Assembly (NCBI GenBank): GCA_023213395.1
Contig: CM041465.1
Coordinates: 157,177,741 to 157,241,740, forward strand
Origin: Cycas panzhihuaensis
Taxonomy: Eukaryota > Cycadophyta
DNA: 64,000 nucleotides
Reading direction: 5' to 3'
This document shows, piece after piece, positions 10,977 through 23,799 of the stretch (position 1 is its first letter; every line of letters starts with the position of its first letter). A program made the position numbers and the translations under genes. The notes under the pieces were generated by a model. It searched no databases. It was not told where the DNA came from and saw nothing but the letters and a program-made list of their open reading frames with translations.

Positions 10977-13900
10977 TTAACAAACTCCCCCATTCTGGAC
11001 TAACAAATCCAATCTAACCAGACTCAGGAGCTCCTCTTAAAAGTTCTCTCTCCACACCCAGTTTCCTTTATTTAACACTACCCAATTAGCCAGCCAATCT
11101 ATCGCAGCATTTCCTTCCCTATATGTGTGTCAGATCTAAGTGTTCTACTTGGATCTTAGGACATCCTAAGCATCCCTCACCATATCCACATTACCCCAGT
11201 CCACCTCCATCTCCACCTTGAGGATCCTAAACACATTCAGGGAATCTCCTTCTATTATCACCTTCATGTGTTCATCCTCATCTTCCATTACTACTGCTTT
11301 TTGCATAGCCCTAAGTTCTGCTATATGATTTATCTGATGACTATAGTATTCCACAAAGGCCCAGCTTATTATCCCATCATGGTTCCTGCATAAGCCCCCC
11401 CTCCTGCCTCACTAGGGTTCCCTTTAGATGCCCCATCGAAATTAATTTTTACCTAATACTCACTGGGCAGGCTTTAGTAACACATCCTTCTTTTCACTCT
11501 CCTACCAATTGGGCATTTAATTCCCTAGCCCACCATGATGCTTTCTTTCCCACTTGGGATCATGTCCTCTTCTAGGGGCTTAAGCATTTCTAAGGTTGCC
11601 CCTCGAATCATACCAAAGAGCCTATGTTCATCTAAATCTTTCCCTTGGAAGATCCTCCTATTGCGGTCCTTCCATATATTCCAAACCCCAACCAGTAAAA
11701 TTAGTTTCCATTGCAATCCCAACGTCTTACTCCTAAAGGGAGATTTCCACATCACCCACTGATCTAGCAGGGTCCTAGGGGCCACCCATTCTAGCCCTAG
11801 ATTGGACCAAAATTAGGCCTAGATACCCCTAGAGAAGGGGCAATGGATACTGATGTGGTCCAAAGACTCCTCATCCTTCCTACATAGCACACATCTATTC
11901 GGCAGGGAGAAGCCACGTTTATAAAGATTATCAATTATTAGAATCTTGTTCTGCAGACATAACCACCAAAAAGCCACCACCTTTGGAATAAGCCCCAACT
12001 TCCATACCCCATCCAACATAGCATTCTTAACCAATCCCCCTTCAAATAGGACGAATTGTATCCATCCTTTACGATGTATGGCCTAGAGAGGGATAATGAC
12101 CAAATCAAAATGTCCTCCATAGTTATTTTGGGGATATATCGATGGTTCAATTCACCCTTGAGGAACTAAATCCCCTCATCCAAGCCTTGTAATTCATCAA
12201 ACGATCTCCACTTCCTATTTTTTCCTTGTCCCTCCCAGTAATCCTTGACCAGTGGAATATAAGTTTCCTCACAAACACCTTGCATGTTACCGATGGATGG
12301 TAAATCTCTTAATTTGAAGTTAGCACACCATTTGTCCTCCCAAAATTTGATGCTTTCCCCATTCCCCAACTTCCATCTCAGATTGTTGCTTAAAATGGAC
12401 TTCAAGAAAAAGAGACCTTTCCATATAGAGGAGTTAAAAAGCCCACCAACCTCATCTTTCAAGAAGTGTCTATGCCCCAAGTACTTTTTGACCATGATAT
12501 TTCCCCATTGGGAGCCTTCCTCCTTCGCCAATCTCTAACCTAATTTAGCCATCAGTTCTTTGTTAAAGAGCCTCAATCTCCTAACATTGAGCCCCCTGCC
12601 CACCTAGGCCTACAAAACTTCTCCTAAGAGACCAAATGTATCCTATTCTTGTTCTCAGTTCTAGACTAGAGGAATCTCTTTTAGATGCCTTCTAAGATTG
12701 AAATAATCTTACTCAGCATCTTGAAGACTGACCTCATATAAATTGGGATACTTTATAAAGTGACCAACACCATCTGAATTTTACCTGCCAGACTGAGGAG
12801 AGCTCCTTCCCATCTAGCTAGCTTCCTCTAGAACCCATCCATAATGGGGTTCCAAAGGTCCTTGCCCATATTACCCACAAAAATAGGCATCCCTAGGTAA
12901 GTTATCAGAAGAGAACTAGTAGGAATCTCCAGTACCCTATTGATCCTCCTCTGAAGTCTCTCAGGGGTATTAATAAAATAGATAGAGCTCTTCTCCAGAT
13001 TGATTCTTTAGTTTGTGGCCTGCTCATAAGCCCGGAGCCCCGTCTTTAAAGCTCTGGCTTCCCGTAGGGAAGCCTTACCTAGAAAGATGTTATCATCAAC
13101 AAACTGATGGTGAATAATGTTTGCTAAGCTAGAGAAAGGCATGACCACTGACACCTAACTGATCCGTCTGGCCTCCTCGGTAGCCCTCCCTAATATTTCT
13201 GCCATAATAATAAACAGGTAGGGGGATAAAAGGTCCCCTTGCCTCAGTCCTCTAAAGCTTGAGAAAAAGGGAGTTGACATATCATTTATTAACATAGAGA
13301 ATGAAGGATTGGAGATGAAACACCTCACCCAGTCCCTCCATACCTCTCCAAAATCAAAAGCCTTGAGACAATCGAGAAGACAACCCCAGGTCACCCAATC
13401 ATAAGCCTTGGACATGTCAATTTTCATAATCATGCCTGCTTCTTTTCTATAGTAAACCAAATGAAGCGTCTCATGAACTATGATTATACCATCTACAATT
13501 TGTTTGCTCTTAGTGAACCCATCCTGATTTGGGGATATGATGAACAGTAAGCATTCCTTGAGTCTATTCACCAGTAATTTTACTAGGATTTTATATTTAA
13601 CATTGCATAGGCTTACCGGTCTAAAGTCCTCCATGACCTTCGCTCCCTACTTTTTAGGAATCAGCACCAAAAAAGTAGCCTACCACTTCTTTAGGATTAT
13701 TTTCTTCTTGTAGAATTCATTCAGGGCTAGTTTTAAATCCTCCTTGATTACGTTCCAAAACTCCTAAAAAAAACCCAATGGGAAACCATCTCACCCAGGA
13801 GCTTTATCGCAGCCCATGTTGAAGATTGCTTTCTCTATTTCCTCTAAAGTGAATGACTCTATCAACATTCTATTTTGGTCATCATTAATCAGTCTCGAAA

Positions 13901-15179
13901 TAAATCTCAGTAGGTCAGAACATAAGTATGGGTCCTGGCATCCTAGTTCTTCGAATAACTCCTTGAAATAGTCTAGCACTATGCCTTTGATTTATTCTTC
14001 CATCTCATGAGTGGTACCCCCCTTACTACATAACTTATTTATTCTATTGTAGGACATGTGCTTCATCATTGACATATGGAAAAACTTAGTGTTTCTATCC
14101 CCCTCCATGAGCCAGAGCGCTCTAGATTTCTACTTCCAATGGAGTTCCTCCTTAGCCAGCACATCTTCCAAGTTTTTTATGGTCGCACATTCCAACTGAT
14201 CCAAAAAGTTGGACCTATCTTCCTCTTGGATCCTCTCCTCAACCATATTCAACTCCTCCAGTAGTCTTCCTTTAGCTTCAAAAATGTTACCAAAAACCTC
14301 TTTATTCCAGACTTTAATATGTCTTTTAATCCAATTCAGCATCTTTGAGAATTTAAACATGGCATACCCCAACACAGGGATATTCCACCACTCCTTAACT
14401 CGCTCCTTGAGTTCAGGGTGTTTCAGCCACATAAGTTCAAAACGAAAGGGAGCCCCATGGTGAATGCTTAGGTAGGTAAACTCTAACATAAGAGGTGAAT
14501 GATCAAAGGCCATCTTCAGAAGTGCCTCTAGCTTGATGTCCCCATGGAGACTTAGCCATTTATAATTGGTCAGCATCTTGTCTAATTTAATCTAGATATG
14601 ATTATTTCCTAATCTCCTATTTGACCATGTATACCTGGCCCCTCTAAGAGGGATATCCATTATCCCTCCACTCTGTAAGAAGTCTCTCAAGTCAGACATA
14701 CTCCTAGACCATCCCTCTTGACGTCCTTTCTTATCCCCCAAGTACAAAGATAAATTAAAGTCTCCTACCACTAACCAAGGGCCTTTCCAATCTTTGTGGA
14801 CCCCCATAATCTTGTCCCACAAAATCTTTCTATCCTTCATTATCGTAGGAGTATAAATATTGGTGACCCAACATTGAATGTTTGTCTTTCTATAAGAAAA
14901 GCACACGGTTATGAAGTGATCACCCTGAGTGATCCCAAACCCCTGCCATAGGTTTGGGTCCCAAAAGACAGCCATCCCACCTGAGCTTGAAGATCCCTCT
15001 TTGGCCAGCATTTTTCCCCTCCTCCAAATCTTATTTTTCACCTTCATTTCCTTTACCTAGTCAAGTTTTGTTTCCTGCAGTAGTACAATATTTGCTCCTA
15101 TTCTAAATCTCATATCCTTGACAGTTCTTTGCTTGGAGAGGGCATTCAAGCCCCTAATGTTCTAGGATAAGACCCTCAT
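10977..15179 (-). pseudogene. LINE-1 ORF2 relic: endonuclease, RT, RNase H
   Basis: Starts at ATG 15179 (M-R-V-L-S, then a stop replacing W before N-I-R-G-L, the first endonuclease motif) and reads to TAA at 10977. The APE-type endonuclease covers about 15179-14460, with V-V-G-D-F-N near 14770 and T-W-S-N-R-R near 14625. The RT core runs about 13980-12950, with M-S-K-A-Y-D, G-L-R-Q-G-D-L-L-S-P and an intact F-V-D-D catalytic box (aspartate codons 13092-13097). zf-RVT is at about 12034-11819 (C-V-L-C, then H-I-S-I-H-C). An I-W-K-D-R-N spacer is near 11700. RNase H at about 11354-11090 has A-E-L-R-A, E-G-D-S and a later R-E-G-N-A-A-x-D-W-L-A-N. The frame is kept through 13155, with scattered TAG/TAA stops, then shifts at least twice. 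Confidence 0.85.
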
Positions 15180-15261
15180 GGCCATCCCTACCTTCATCCC
15201 CCCACACTTATCTCCTACTCCTAAGGAATGGGCCTTTGATCACCCCTTCTTTTAAGGTGCT

Positions 15262-16601
15262 CTAGTACCCTATGTCAATTTGGGAAGTTGTTTCCCTATC
15301 TCGAATCACTTTCCTCGATGGTATGTCAACCCTTTTCTCACTACCAAGGTCAAGGGCTCTCTTCAATCTAGACTCCTCCTGAGCTCCTTTACCTTTTGTA
15401 ATCCACTTATGAGCCCTACTAACTACCTTCCATGAGTCTGGGGCCCCCTTATGCCCACAAATTGTTCTAGGCAGGTCCACAACCCCCACAACTAAGAGCC
15501 CTTGTTAAGGATTCCCCTGACTAAATGGTCACGTCTTCCCCTCCTCTTCCTTTAAAAGATAATCCTCCTCATCCTAGTTAATCTCCTTATATTGCTCATT
15601 CTAAGCAAACTTAGTTGTCCTACAAGGAGCCTCCTCATTCCTTATCTCTCCATCTTGGCAGTATGGCCCTTGCTACCCTACTTCCTAGACTTCAAGTCAT
15701 ACCAACCCCTCAACTTCTTTAGTGGGACCCATAACGAGGCTATCCTTCACTTCCTCCCCTTGTAGTGGTGCTACCCCAATGTCTAGGGTAGTAGTTGTGT
15801 TTTCTTCTCCCCTTGTGTGTTCAATGGCTTTGCTCGATCCCCGTTCCTTTTCAATCATGGTCGTGTTTGTTTCTCCTAGGCACTTTAGTGGAAGATGCCC
15901 CAGGCACCTACACTTTAGACATTTGAAGCTATCCAACTCAAAAACCAACTTTGGTTAATATCCCATCCTCCTAATTATATGCCAACCTCTTCTAGTAGGT
16001 CTCTATTAAGTCTCGCCAGGACATAGAACCTGGCATTTATCAACTAGGATCTATTTTTTGTAGCATAATATATTACTAATAAGGGTCTGATAGCCTTATC
16101 CACCCCTTTTACTACTTCCAAGTTCTAAAACTGTAGGGGGAGCCCCAGTAGATGGACCCAAATTGGGGTTTGTTTTACCATTGAGACCACTAGATCGAAA
16201 TCTAGATGCCATTTTTCTAAGGTAATGGCCTTCCTACCAAATATCCATGGGGATTTTAAAAGAATAACAATCATGTCCTCTTGATTTATAAATCTAAAGA
16301 GGACGCATCCCTTAGTCATATCCATCATCTCCACTAGATTCTTTGTTTTCCATTTATTCCTAATCTAGCTTCTAATGATTTCCATCCCTGGTTTAGGCCC
16401 TGAAAACCTCCTCACCAGGTTGTTTTCCCAATATTGCACTGTTTTTTTAGTTAGCACTTTTAGTATAGAAATTTTGATGTGATTATCTTCAAGCATAGGG
16501 TTTATCACGTATTCATCTATACTTATGTTTCTCAGTGCATCAAGGTATGCCCTTCCTGAAGGAGAGGATTGAGTCTAGTTTGACTGATCATGATGTTCCA
16601 T
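15262..16601 (-). pseudogene. LINE-1 ORF1 relic (DUF4283 and zinc knuckle)
   Basis: ATG at 16601 opens M-E-H-H-D-Q-S-N. A DUF4283-like RNA-binding region follows, including Y-W-E-N-N-L-V near 16430 and P-I-W-V-H-L-L-G-L-P near 16150. A CCHC knuckle near 15925-15880 reads C-L-K-C-x4-H-x4-C. One frame change lies between about 16125 and 15948, and there are several stops. The end is set at TAG 15262, the last in-frame position with gene-like composition, but the true stop is unclear. Together with ORF2 it gives the usual two-ORF plant L1 layout, ORF2 beginning about 80 bp below. Confidence 0.75.
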
Positions 16602-17286
16602 TTAGCTTAAGGAAAAACAAAATAAAATATATTCGTAATTCTCAACCTGGGAACTCATCCGGCACCCAGTTAGCCAAATGTCTATTCTCTAGAATCTGCT
16701 TAAATCTTTGAGCTGCAAACTTGATCTGCTTATAAAAAAAGATTTGATCTAAGCACCTGTCTCCTTCCCAAGCAACAAAGATAATTTTTTCCTCTCTGAG
16801 TATGCTTGTCCAAAATCAGTAGACCCCCTACATACCACGTCCACCTAGCTGCAAATCCTCCTGCAGAAACTCAGACCTATATGCTTCAGAATCAATTCCT
16901 TCTCTAGCCCTCTAAAACTCTCCCATGCTGCACTGTCTAGGAGCTTTTGTAGATAACATGCCCATCTAAGGTTAGTTGGCCCTCGCTTACATCTTATTCA
17001 ATATAGTTTAGAGGCCTGTTCCTCCACCCATCGTGGTCTCACCTCCTCATCTATTGTTAGCATGCTTCCACTATGATATGGAGCCATCAGTCCATCCCAC
17101 CCAAGGGTTGTGCCTACACACCATGGGCCCAAGTAGCCCCTCACATCCTCCTTCACGTCCCCTAGGATCTCCCAGCTGTCGCCCACCTATGTTGCTCCAG
17201 TCGTCGTCGCAGTAGTGAACCCTAAACAATCACCTTCATTCCAATTTGGATGTATATATGTATATGTGTATATGTATATATGTATT
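16602..17286 (-). other. LINE-1 5' untranslated region
   Basis: Between ORF1 and the 5' target duplication. The part at about 17000-17220 is clearly richer in G+C and CpG than its surroundings, including a ctcctgcgacg-type run near 17200, as plant L1 promoters often are. The outermost 40 bp are a TA/TG microsatellite. Short open frames here match nothing known. Confidence 0.55.
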
Positions 17287-17299
17287 AATTATATAACAC
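17287..17299. repeat. target-site duplication of LINE-1, right copy
   Basis: aattatataacac, identical to 10822-10834. Confidence 0.85.
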
Positions 17300-17462
17300 A
17301 TTTAATCATGCATATAGATGAAAGATTTTAGAGACTAAATGAAGATGAGAACGATTTTTAAAATAGACATAAAAGAGAGATCATACATATACCAATAGTG
17401 CATGTGATAGACTCATCCATATATGGCTCATCCAAACTTGGTTATAAACACTTGAACAATAA

Positions 17463-17473
17463 CTTTAATACCA
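17463..17473 (-). other. primer-binding site of Copia-A
   Basis: In element orientation TGGTATTAAAG starts two bases inside the 5' LTR end. It is the tRNA-Met site TGGTATCAGAG with one C-to-T and one G-to-A change. The 160 bp between it and the LINE duplication is leader without visible features. Confidence 0.7.
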
Positions 17474-17475
17474 AA

Positions 17476-17759
17476 TGATAAAATTAGAGGACAAAGATAA
17501 CAGAATGAAATGCAATAAAGGGCATGACCAACATTTCATGAGACTGGTGGTGTTGATGAACACTAAGGTCTTTGAACCCCCTAAATAAATAGATGGGATC
17601 GAGAAGGATTTATTGCACCTCTTAAGGTCTATTGCCAACTAATATTGACAAATGCTTGACATGTTGTTGCCATAATATCTCCACAATATGGGTTATTACC
17701 CTAACGTGGGTAATCTCGCCAAGGTGGACACATGCCCCAACATGGGCATTATTCCAACA
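17476..17759 (-). repeat. 5' LTR of Copia-A
   Basis: 284 bp, from TGTTGGAATAATGCCC (element 5' end at 17759) to TTTTATCA (17476). Homologous to 4125-4408. The TG...CA termini are intact here. Confidence 0.85.
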
Positions 17760-17764
17760 TATAG
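17760..17764. repeat. target-site duplication of Copia-A, right copy
   Basis: tatag, paired with tataa at 4120-4124. Confidence 0.6.
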
Positions 17765-18359
17765 TATATCATATTCCTCTATTGAAGTATTAGATGGTAA
17801 TGGTATATAGATTTATTTTGGATTAGATAGATTTTTTTCTTAATAAAGTTAAATCCACTTTACTTAATTTATAATGATTTGTATAACAACTAAGTGATTT
17901 AGATCATAATTTGAATAAGTTTAAAATAACTTCTTCTCCTCTTTCTTAAAGGATTATTTCCTTTTATAAGATTAATGTTCAATCTTAATCCTTTAAGTCA
18001 TTGAGTTATTGTCTCCTTTTTTGTACTTAATTTTTTTTATAATTTTGAAGATTATTAGATAGTTTATACTTTTAATAAAATAAATAAATATGTATGTGTG
18101 TGCATATATGTGTATGTGTGTGTGTGTCCATACACACACACATATATAAATGAACCCTTAATCCAAATTCAAGGAGAAACTTTTACATGAATCCTACTAT
18201 AACTTGATGGTTAGATATTTAGGATTTCACAAAGCTTATTATTGAGTTAAATAGTCCTTCTTTTAGGAAGGTCTTAAGAAAGACACTTAGATATTTGTGG
18301 AAGAATATGGATTTTTTTTAAAAAGATAAAGGGGAAATGATTAAAACGTTTTTACTATT
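17765..18359. other. AT-rich region with TG/AC microsatellite
   Basis: Originally contiguous with the sequence left of 4120, before Copia-A inserted. No domain was recognised. At about 18090-18148 a TG run is followed after two or three bases by an AC run, giving an imperfect inverted repeat able to fold into a hairpin. Confidence 0.4.
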
Positions 18360-19460
18360 ATAACCACCACATATGTCTAAGCAAAGATGGGAAGAAATCT
18401 CCATGGACTTTATTATAGATCTTTCAGAATTAAGGAAGTAGATATTATCTTGGCAGTAGTTGATAAACCATTAAATATACATATTTCTATGGCATCTTAT
18501 TAAGGTATAAGGCTAGCTAATTCACTAAATTCTTCATCTTTGATGTAGTAATATTATATGTGGTCTTGAAGGTAATTATCAATGATAGGGACCAAAAATT
18601 CACAAGCAACTCCTAAATAGATCTAGTCATGATATTAGGCACCCAATAACCATGAGCACTATATATTTCCTAAAGACAAATGGTTCAAATAGAGATTGCC
18701 AATAAGTGTTTATAAGGGTATCTCTAGAGTCATGTCATGGATAAATAAAGGTAATGACATAAGTGGCTTCACTTAGTAGGATGGTGACACAATACCACTT
18801 ATCAATCTTCCACTATAATTATCCCATTTAAAGCCATTTGTAAGTATGAACAACCTAACATCAAGAACTACCTATCAAATAGCTCCAAAGTACAAGAGTT
18901 ATAGATAAAATAGGCCTAATAAGTCCTTAGGATTCTAAAGGAGAACATCCATGATATATATAACTAGATGAAATAGTAGGATAATTAGAGAAGAAGTGAA
19001 CGAGAATTATAGAATAATGACTAAGTATATTTATAATTACAACCTTATAAATAAGTATCTCTTAAGATATGTGGAAGTAACAAGTTAGCTCCTAAATTTT
19101 ATATGCCCTATAAGATCCTCAAGAGAGTATTCAAAGTGGCATATGACTTGGAGTTACCAAATGCTTCTTGTATTCAAAATGTTTTCCACATGTCCTACCT
19201 TAAGAATGTGATTGGTCAAAAGGTATCCATCTAATCAGAGCTGCCAAACTTAGATGAGGATGGATGACTCAATCTAGAACCAAAACTAATCCTTAAAGTC
19301 TACACTAAATATCTCTATTATAAGTTCATCATAAAATATCTTATCAAACAAAAGAAGTTGTTGTTAGAAGTTACTACATGGGAAAATGAGCACCTTATAT
19401 GATAATTTCTAGATCCACATAAGTTCTAAGGGCAAAGATTTCTAAAGAAGAAATATATTA
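18360..19460 (+). pseudogene. Ty3/gypsy integrase and C-terminal domain relic
   Basis: The + strand reads W-E-E-I-S-M-D-F-I near 18390-18415, the first catalytic-aspartate region of gypsy integrases. Much later comes a recognisable integrase C-terminal tail: Y-x-I-L-K-R-V-F-K-V-A-Y-D-L-E-L-P near 19100-19160, then F-H-M-S-Y-L-K-N-V-I-G, E-L-P-N-L-D-E-D-G, and a chromodomain-like L-L-E-V-T-T-W-E-N-E near 19350-19390. The middle is badly eroded, with many stops and frame changes. No RT is visible upstream, where Copia-A inserted, and LTR ends were not identified. Confidence 0.65.
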
Positions 19461-21929
19461 ATATAAGATACACACCTCAAATTTTCACTGTAGAACATCA
19501 CATGCCCTACTGGAGAATAGGGATTGTAAACTAGTTGATATTTTATGAATTAAAATATAATAAACTTTTTAGGGAGTCACTAAACTTAGAAAGTATATAA
19601 GTATATTCCACCTGTTCAATCTAGTGAATTCCATCCATTGATTTAAAAATTAGGGGTTTAATTAAATTTAGCTAACACCTAGTGAGAATTGGTTCATCCT
19701 ACTATAGGGAAAATATTAGCAATGCATTACATACTAATATTTTCCTATAATAAGATAGAAATGTCAACCTAAATTTTCTAGGCTACCTATCCACTATGCC
19801 AGCAATGTATTAGTAGATGGTCTCTCTTGATATTATTAACTAAAACCCTACTAGAATGGCTTCAACAACCTTGATGATGAGCTCTAATATAATCCTTAGG
19901 GCTTAGAGCAACCTAACATAGTTTAGATGGTGATAAGATAAAGCTCCCTATAGTCTATATAAAGGAGATCACTTGACTAGCTATAGTTTCGTAATCAATC
20001 CCATAGGACAAGGATAGAACTATTCCACTTACTCTTAGGTACTACTAAATCTACTTAAGTCACTTGGAAGCTGAGTTTTTTATGGATCTATCATAATAAG
20101 CATAGTGTATCAATATGTCTACATCCATACTATGGAATTACCCTTAACTATCTAAGGATAAAGGTCATTAAGTGACCTATTATATGTTTCATGAAGGATC
20201 TTAGTCTAATAATAGCTTAGCTAGATTAGTAAGTAAGATTTGATTCATAAATACCTAAAACATAACTTAGGAACCTGAGAACAACAATAAGTTAAAGTAA
20301 TGAAATACCCTAGGAACCCATTAAATTTTTCCATGTGAGATAACTCTCTCTTCCAAGATGTTATACGAGTGATATAATGTTTAGAATTAGGGGGTGAAAA
20401 TAAAACTTTTCTTATAAATTGCAAAAACAAAAAGGTATGTGATGTGGCCTAATTAAAATTTTTCTTTATTTTTTTTACCTTTTCTTTTGCTTTACTTTCT
20501 GTAATTTGATATCTATTTTTATATAAAATAAAATATGCTTTCCCATATGTAATTGTTAAAAGGTCGACATAAAATCTAAGTTCTATCTTTTTCCTCTAAT
20601 ACAACACAATCAAATGAGTTTTAAAATATGTCATTTATGAGGTTGGAACCCAAAAGCTCCCATTATATTTAGCTTATCTAACTTCCTTAGCCTTTATGGT
20701 AAACTACTACTTATTGAAATGGATTCCCTTTTTTTTTTTAAGTTTTTAAAATTTTAAAAATGGGTGAAAGGGGGGTGATATGAAAATTTTGAGGAATGGA
20801 ATGGGCTCTATGGGGTTTGAACCCTCACCTTCTTAAAATTAAGCTAGAATTAGGTTTTTGATGATTCAGTAATTATTTATGATATTTAGATTTATTTTCT
20901 GTTTATTATTTCATTCTTTCTTACCTAACCAAGACACCTTACATTTTATCATTGTGTGGAAGTAAGATGAATATGCAAAGGTGAAGTATAAGAGATACAT
21001 AACAAACTAGAGAAAGCTTTAGTGATTGAACTCTAATTAAAAATCATAAGTTTTTTCTTTTCCCCAAATAACATTATCTAAAATTAAAGATAAGAGGATT
21101 TGTGCATGGATTAAAGAATAAAATAGGAAATAAGACCAGGGACCAATGCTAGGCATTCAACTATTTATATTTAAGCTTATTGAAGTTGAAACCATTTGGG
21201 CCTAGCGGAGTTATTATATCAAAAAAATATGAAATCTTAAATGCATCTTTTAGACAACCATATAGATAAAAGGAGAGTAGTATGTTATCATGTAATATAA
21301 GAGATTTCAAATGGAATGAAAAATAGGTTTGGGGGAAAAATTAAATACCAAATGCATAAGCTTAGAAAATTTTTAAGCAATAAATTAAATGCAATTAGTA
21401 AAAGGTAAAACTAATGTAAATTTAAAGCATTATCAAGTATACAAGCCTTGGGACATTCACATCAATTCCTTAAATGCCTATGAACTAATAAGAAAGCGAG
21501 AGGTATAGCCTTAGTAAGTGGATAAACCCAAAACCATAATATGACATCAAGTAAACACCAAACCCTCATAATGAAAAGCTATGAAGATACAATATATTTA
21601 TACATAAACATAGAAAGGGTACTCATTAAGATAAACTAATTGGAATAAATGTATAAGAGAAATCAAGTAATAACATATATTAACTAATATACAAAAGATA
21701 CTAAGACTTAGTATGCTTGGTAAAAATAAGGGAAGACTAACCAAGTTTGAAAGGAGAAACCATAATAAGAGAAATAAGAATAAAAGCATTGGTACTATAG
21801 ACATAGATGAACCCTTAGTAATAACAAGCATAACAAAAAACTTAAAGACCCTAAAATTTATAGGTCATATAAGAAACAAAAAGTAGTATCTCTCATAGAT
21901 TTAAAAAGTACCCATAACCTCATTAATTT
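19461..21929. other. AT-rich region, no gene recognised
   Basis: It may hold the 3' LTR of the preceding gypsy relic, since sequence just after 19460 resembles a post-pol region, but no repeat pair or terminus was found. Short open frames on both strands match nothing known and have the composition of their surroundings. Confidence 0.3.
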
Positions 21930-22196
21930 ATGAATAGTGTAGAAGCTAGGATTGCATACCTTGGAAAAGAAAAAAAAGAGATCAAAGCCTTCATTTTTAA
22001 AAATACAATACTACAATTTGAAGGAGAAGTCAAAAATATCCAATTAAAGATGGGAAACTATGAACAAAATTTTAATTTCCTCTTCTTTACCTTACAAGGT
22101 GTAGACCTAGTTTTACGAGGTCAATGGTTGCAAACCCTATGTACTTTTTGCACTAATAACTTAGAAATTTTTATTAGATTCAACTAGAGTGGATCC
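21930..22196 (+). pseudogene. Ty3/gypsy aspartic protease fragment
   Basis: The frame starting at 21930 resembles the back half of plant gypsy retropepsin and the linker to RT. The key stretch is F-N-F-L-F-F-T-L-Q-G-V-D-L-V-L-R-G-Q-W-L near 22070-22125, matching the family pattern of leucine-rich L-x-G-x-D-V-V-L-G-x-Q-W-L, followed by a tail ending I-R-F-N. The D-S-G catalytic part is not visible and no RT follows, so this is an isolated fragment. Confidence 0.55.
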
Positions 22197-23799
22197 TAAT
22201 ATACTTTGTGAAATATTACAATATCCCTACTTTAAGACAAACTACTAAAGAGGGATACATTAGTTTTATTACATGCATATACATGCTTCAAGAAGTAAAG
22301 AAAGATGGTCATTGAAATAGATAGAAAATCAAGTAACTCATCACAACACTCAAGTCCCCTCAAAATCAATCTCAAGTATTCCAAAGGATGCTTAGCATAT
22401 AGCATCACTTAACTAGCCCACATGATAATAAATTTTATAACTAAAACAATGTTCAGTTCATCTAATAGTAATTCCTAGTAAATAAAACCAATGACATTAT
22501 GACATACAATAATCAACACCCACACTATTATAGAGAAACACCTCAAGCTAAAATAAATTATCAAAATAATATACCTAAAAAGGAGTTCCCATGAAGCCCC
22601 AAAGTGACTAATCTTTAAAAACAACATTCCTAAGGACTAAGGGTATATGTGCATTTAAGATAATGGTAGTGAGGATAAATGTGTTGTAATAGTAACAAAA
22701 TATTATAACACTTCCAGGTCTGCCACAATGATATATGAATATTTATAATAGTAGGAAACATGGGAAGGATATAAGTGTTGTATTATTCTAACTTTTGATG
22801 CTTTAAATAGTGAATATTATTCTCCAAATATTGTCCCTTATTTATAATATAGACTAAGGCTGCTATACTATCTATTCTTATAAATAATATTACAACAAAG
22901 AACCTTAAGGATAATAGGGTATTTGAAAAAATAAAACATCATAGTTTTAGTAAAATGGGAAGCATACATAGCTTTATCTAAATGAGTATAGTTGAAAGGC
23001 TTAACATATGTATGTATCCAACCAAGGACTTCCAAGTAATTAAAATAAGTAAGAATGACCTACATTATAAAGGAATTTGTAGATAAACAAATTTGATTAT
23101 GGGGCAGTAATAAGAAAACATAACTTTAATCACCAATCTCCATGTGATCCTTAATTCTTAATGGCTTGAAGTATCATGAAAATTCTCTACTTAGAAAAAT
23201 ATTCATAGATGATTTGAATCAATTTGGACTTCTATCTTAGATATGAAAGGTACTCCCAACTTGGGTCACAAAGATGGCCTTAATACTAACATTTGCGTGT
23301 ACTTCTATAATTCATAGCTCTTCTCTTTAATTAATTACTTATAGATTTTGTTGAACTTGGTTAATTGAAGTTTTATTATATTTTATTATTTTTGCAAGCC
23401 TTAAACTCTTTATATTAGTTTTTTCTTTCCATTACCTAGGTTTTATTTGTAAATATTTTTAAATAATAAATTTTATTATAATTCCCTTAATTAGTTAATT
23501 TTTTTTCCCTTTTAATTACTTTCTCTTAGATGATTCATAATTGTTTGTGGCTTATAGTCCCTACTTCCACTTGTATTCCTTCAAAATACCATATCGCATT
23601 CACTAATAAAACATATTACATAAGAAGATAAATAAATTAAAATCTAAATCAGGAATTTAATAGTTAATTTTTAGTATATTCAAATATATGATATATTAAG
23701 TAATTAGATAAAATGATAAAAGAAGCTTATCAAATAGTGATGGATCTTATATTGAATTATAAGTAAATGTTTATATATGTATGTGTGCATGAATCTGTG
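22197..23799. other. AT-rich region, no gene recognised
   Basis: Nothing with coding character or a recognisable repeat boundary. It may hold eroded RT of the gypsy fragment just upstream, but no motif could be read. Confidence 0.3.

Larger units (their letters stand above)
10835..17286 (-). mobile_element. LINE-1: full-length L1-type LINE
   Basis: About 6.45 kb on the minus strand, flanked by a perfect 13-bp duplication and ending in a short poly(A) (T run at 10835-10843). It contains a GC-richer 5' region (about 16602-17230), an ORF1 relic with a zinc knuckle, and an ORF2 relic with endonuclease, RT, zf-RVT and RNase H domains. Because the duplication encloses both ORFs and the tail, the copy is essentially full length. 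A TA/TG microsatellite at 17246-17286 makes the exact 5' end uncertain. It inserted into the leader of Copia-A. Many in-frame stops show it is now inactive. Confidence 0.85.
4125..17759 (-). mobile_element. Copia-A: old Ty1/copia retrotransposon with nested LINE
   Basis: A complete copia structure lies on the minus strand. It has a 5' LTR (17476-17759), a PBS, a gag-pol relic (8472 down to 4431), a PPT, a 3' LTR (4125-4408) and a 5-bp target duplication. Both LTRs are 284 bp and start TGTTGGAATAATRCCC in element orientation. They differ at roughly 68 positions by eye (about 24%), the oldest LTR pair here. The leader was split by LINE-1 (10835-17286). Even without that LINE, the leader is about 2.5 kb long and mostly unexplained. 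All coding regions carry many stops, so the element is dead. Confidence 0.85.

Noticed and set aside
21598-21831. 77-codon hydrophobic minus-strand frame
   Set aside because: Leucine- and phenylalanine-rich because of AT-rich repeats; no start context or family.
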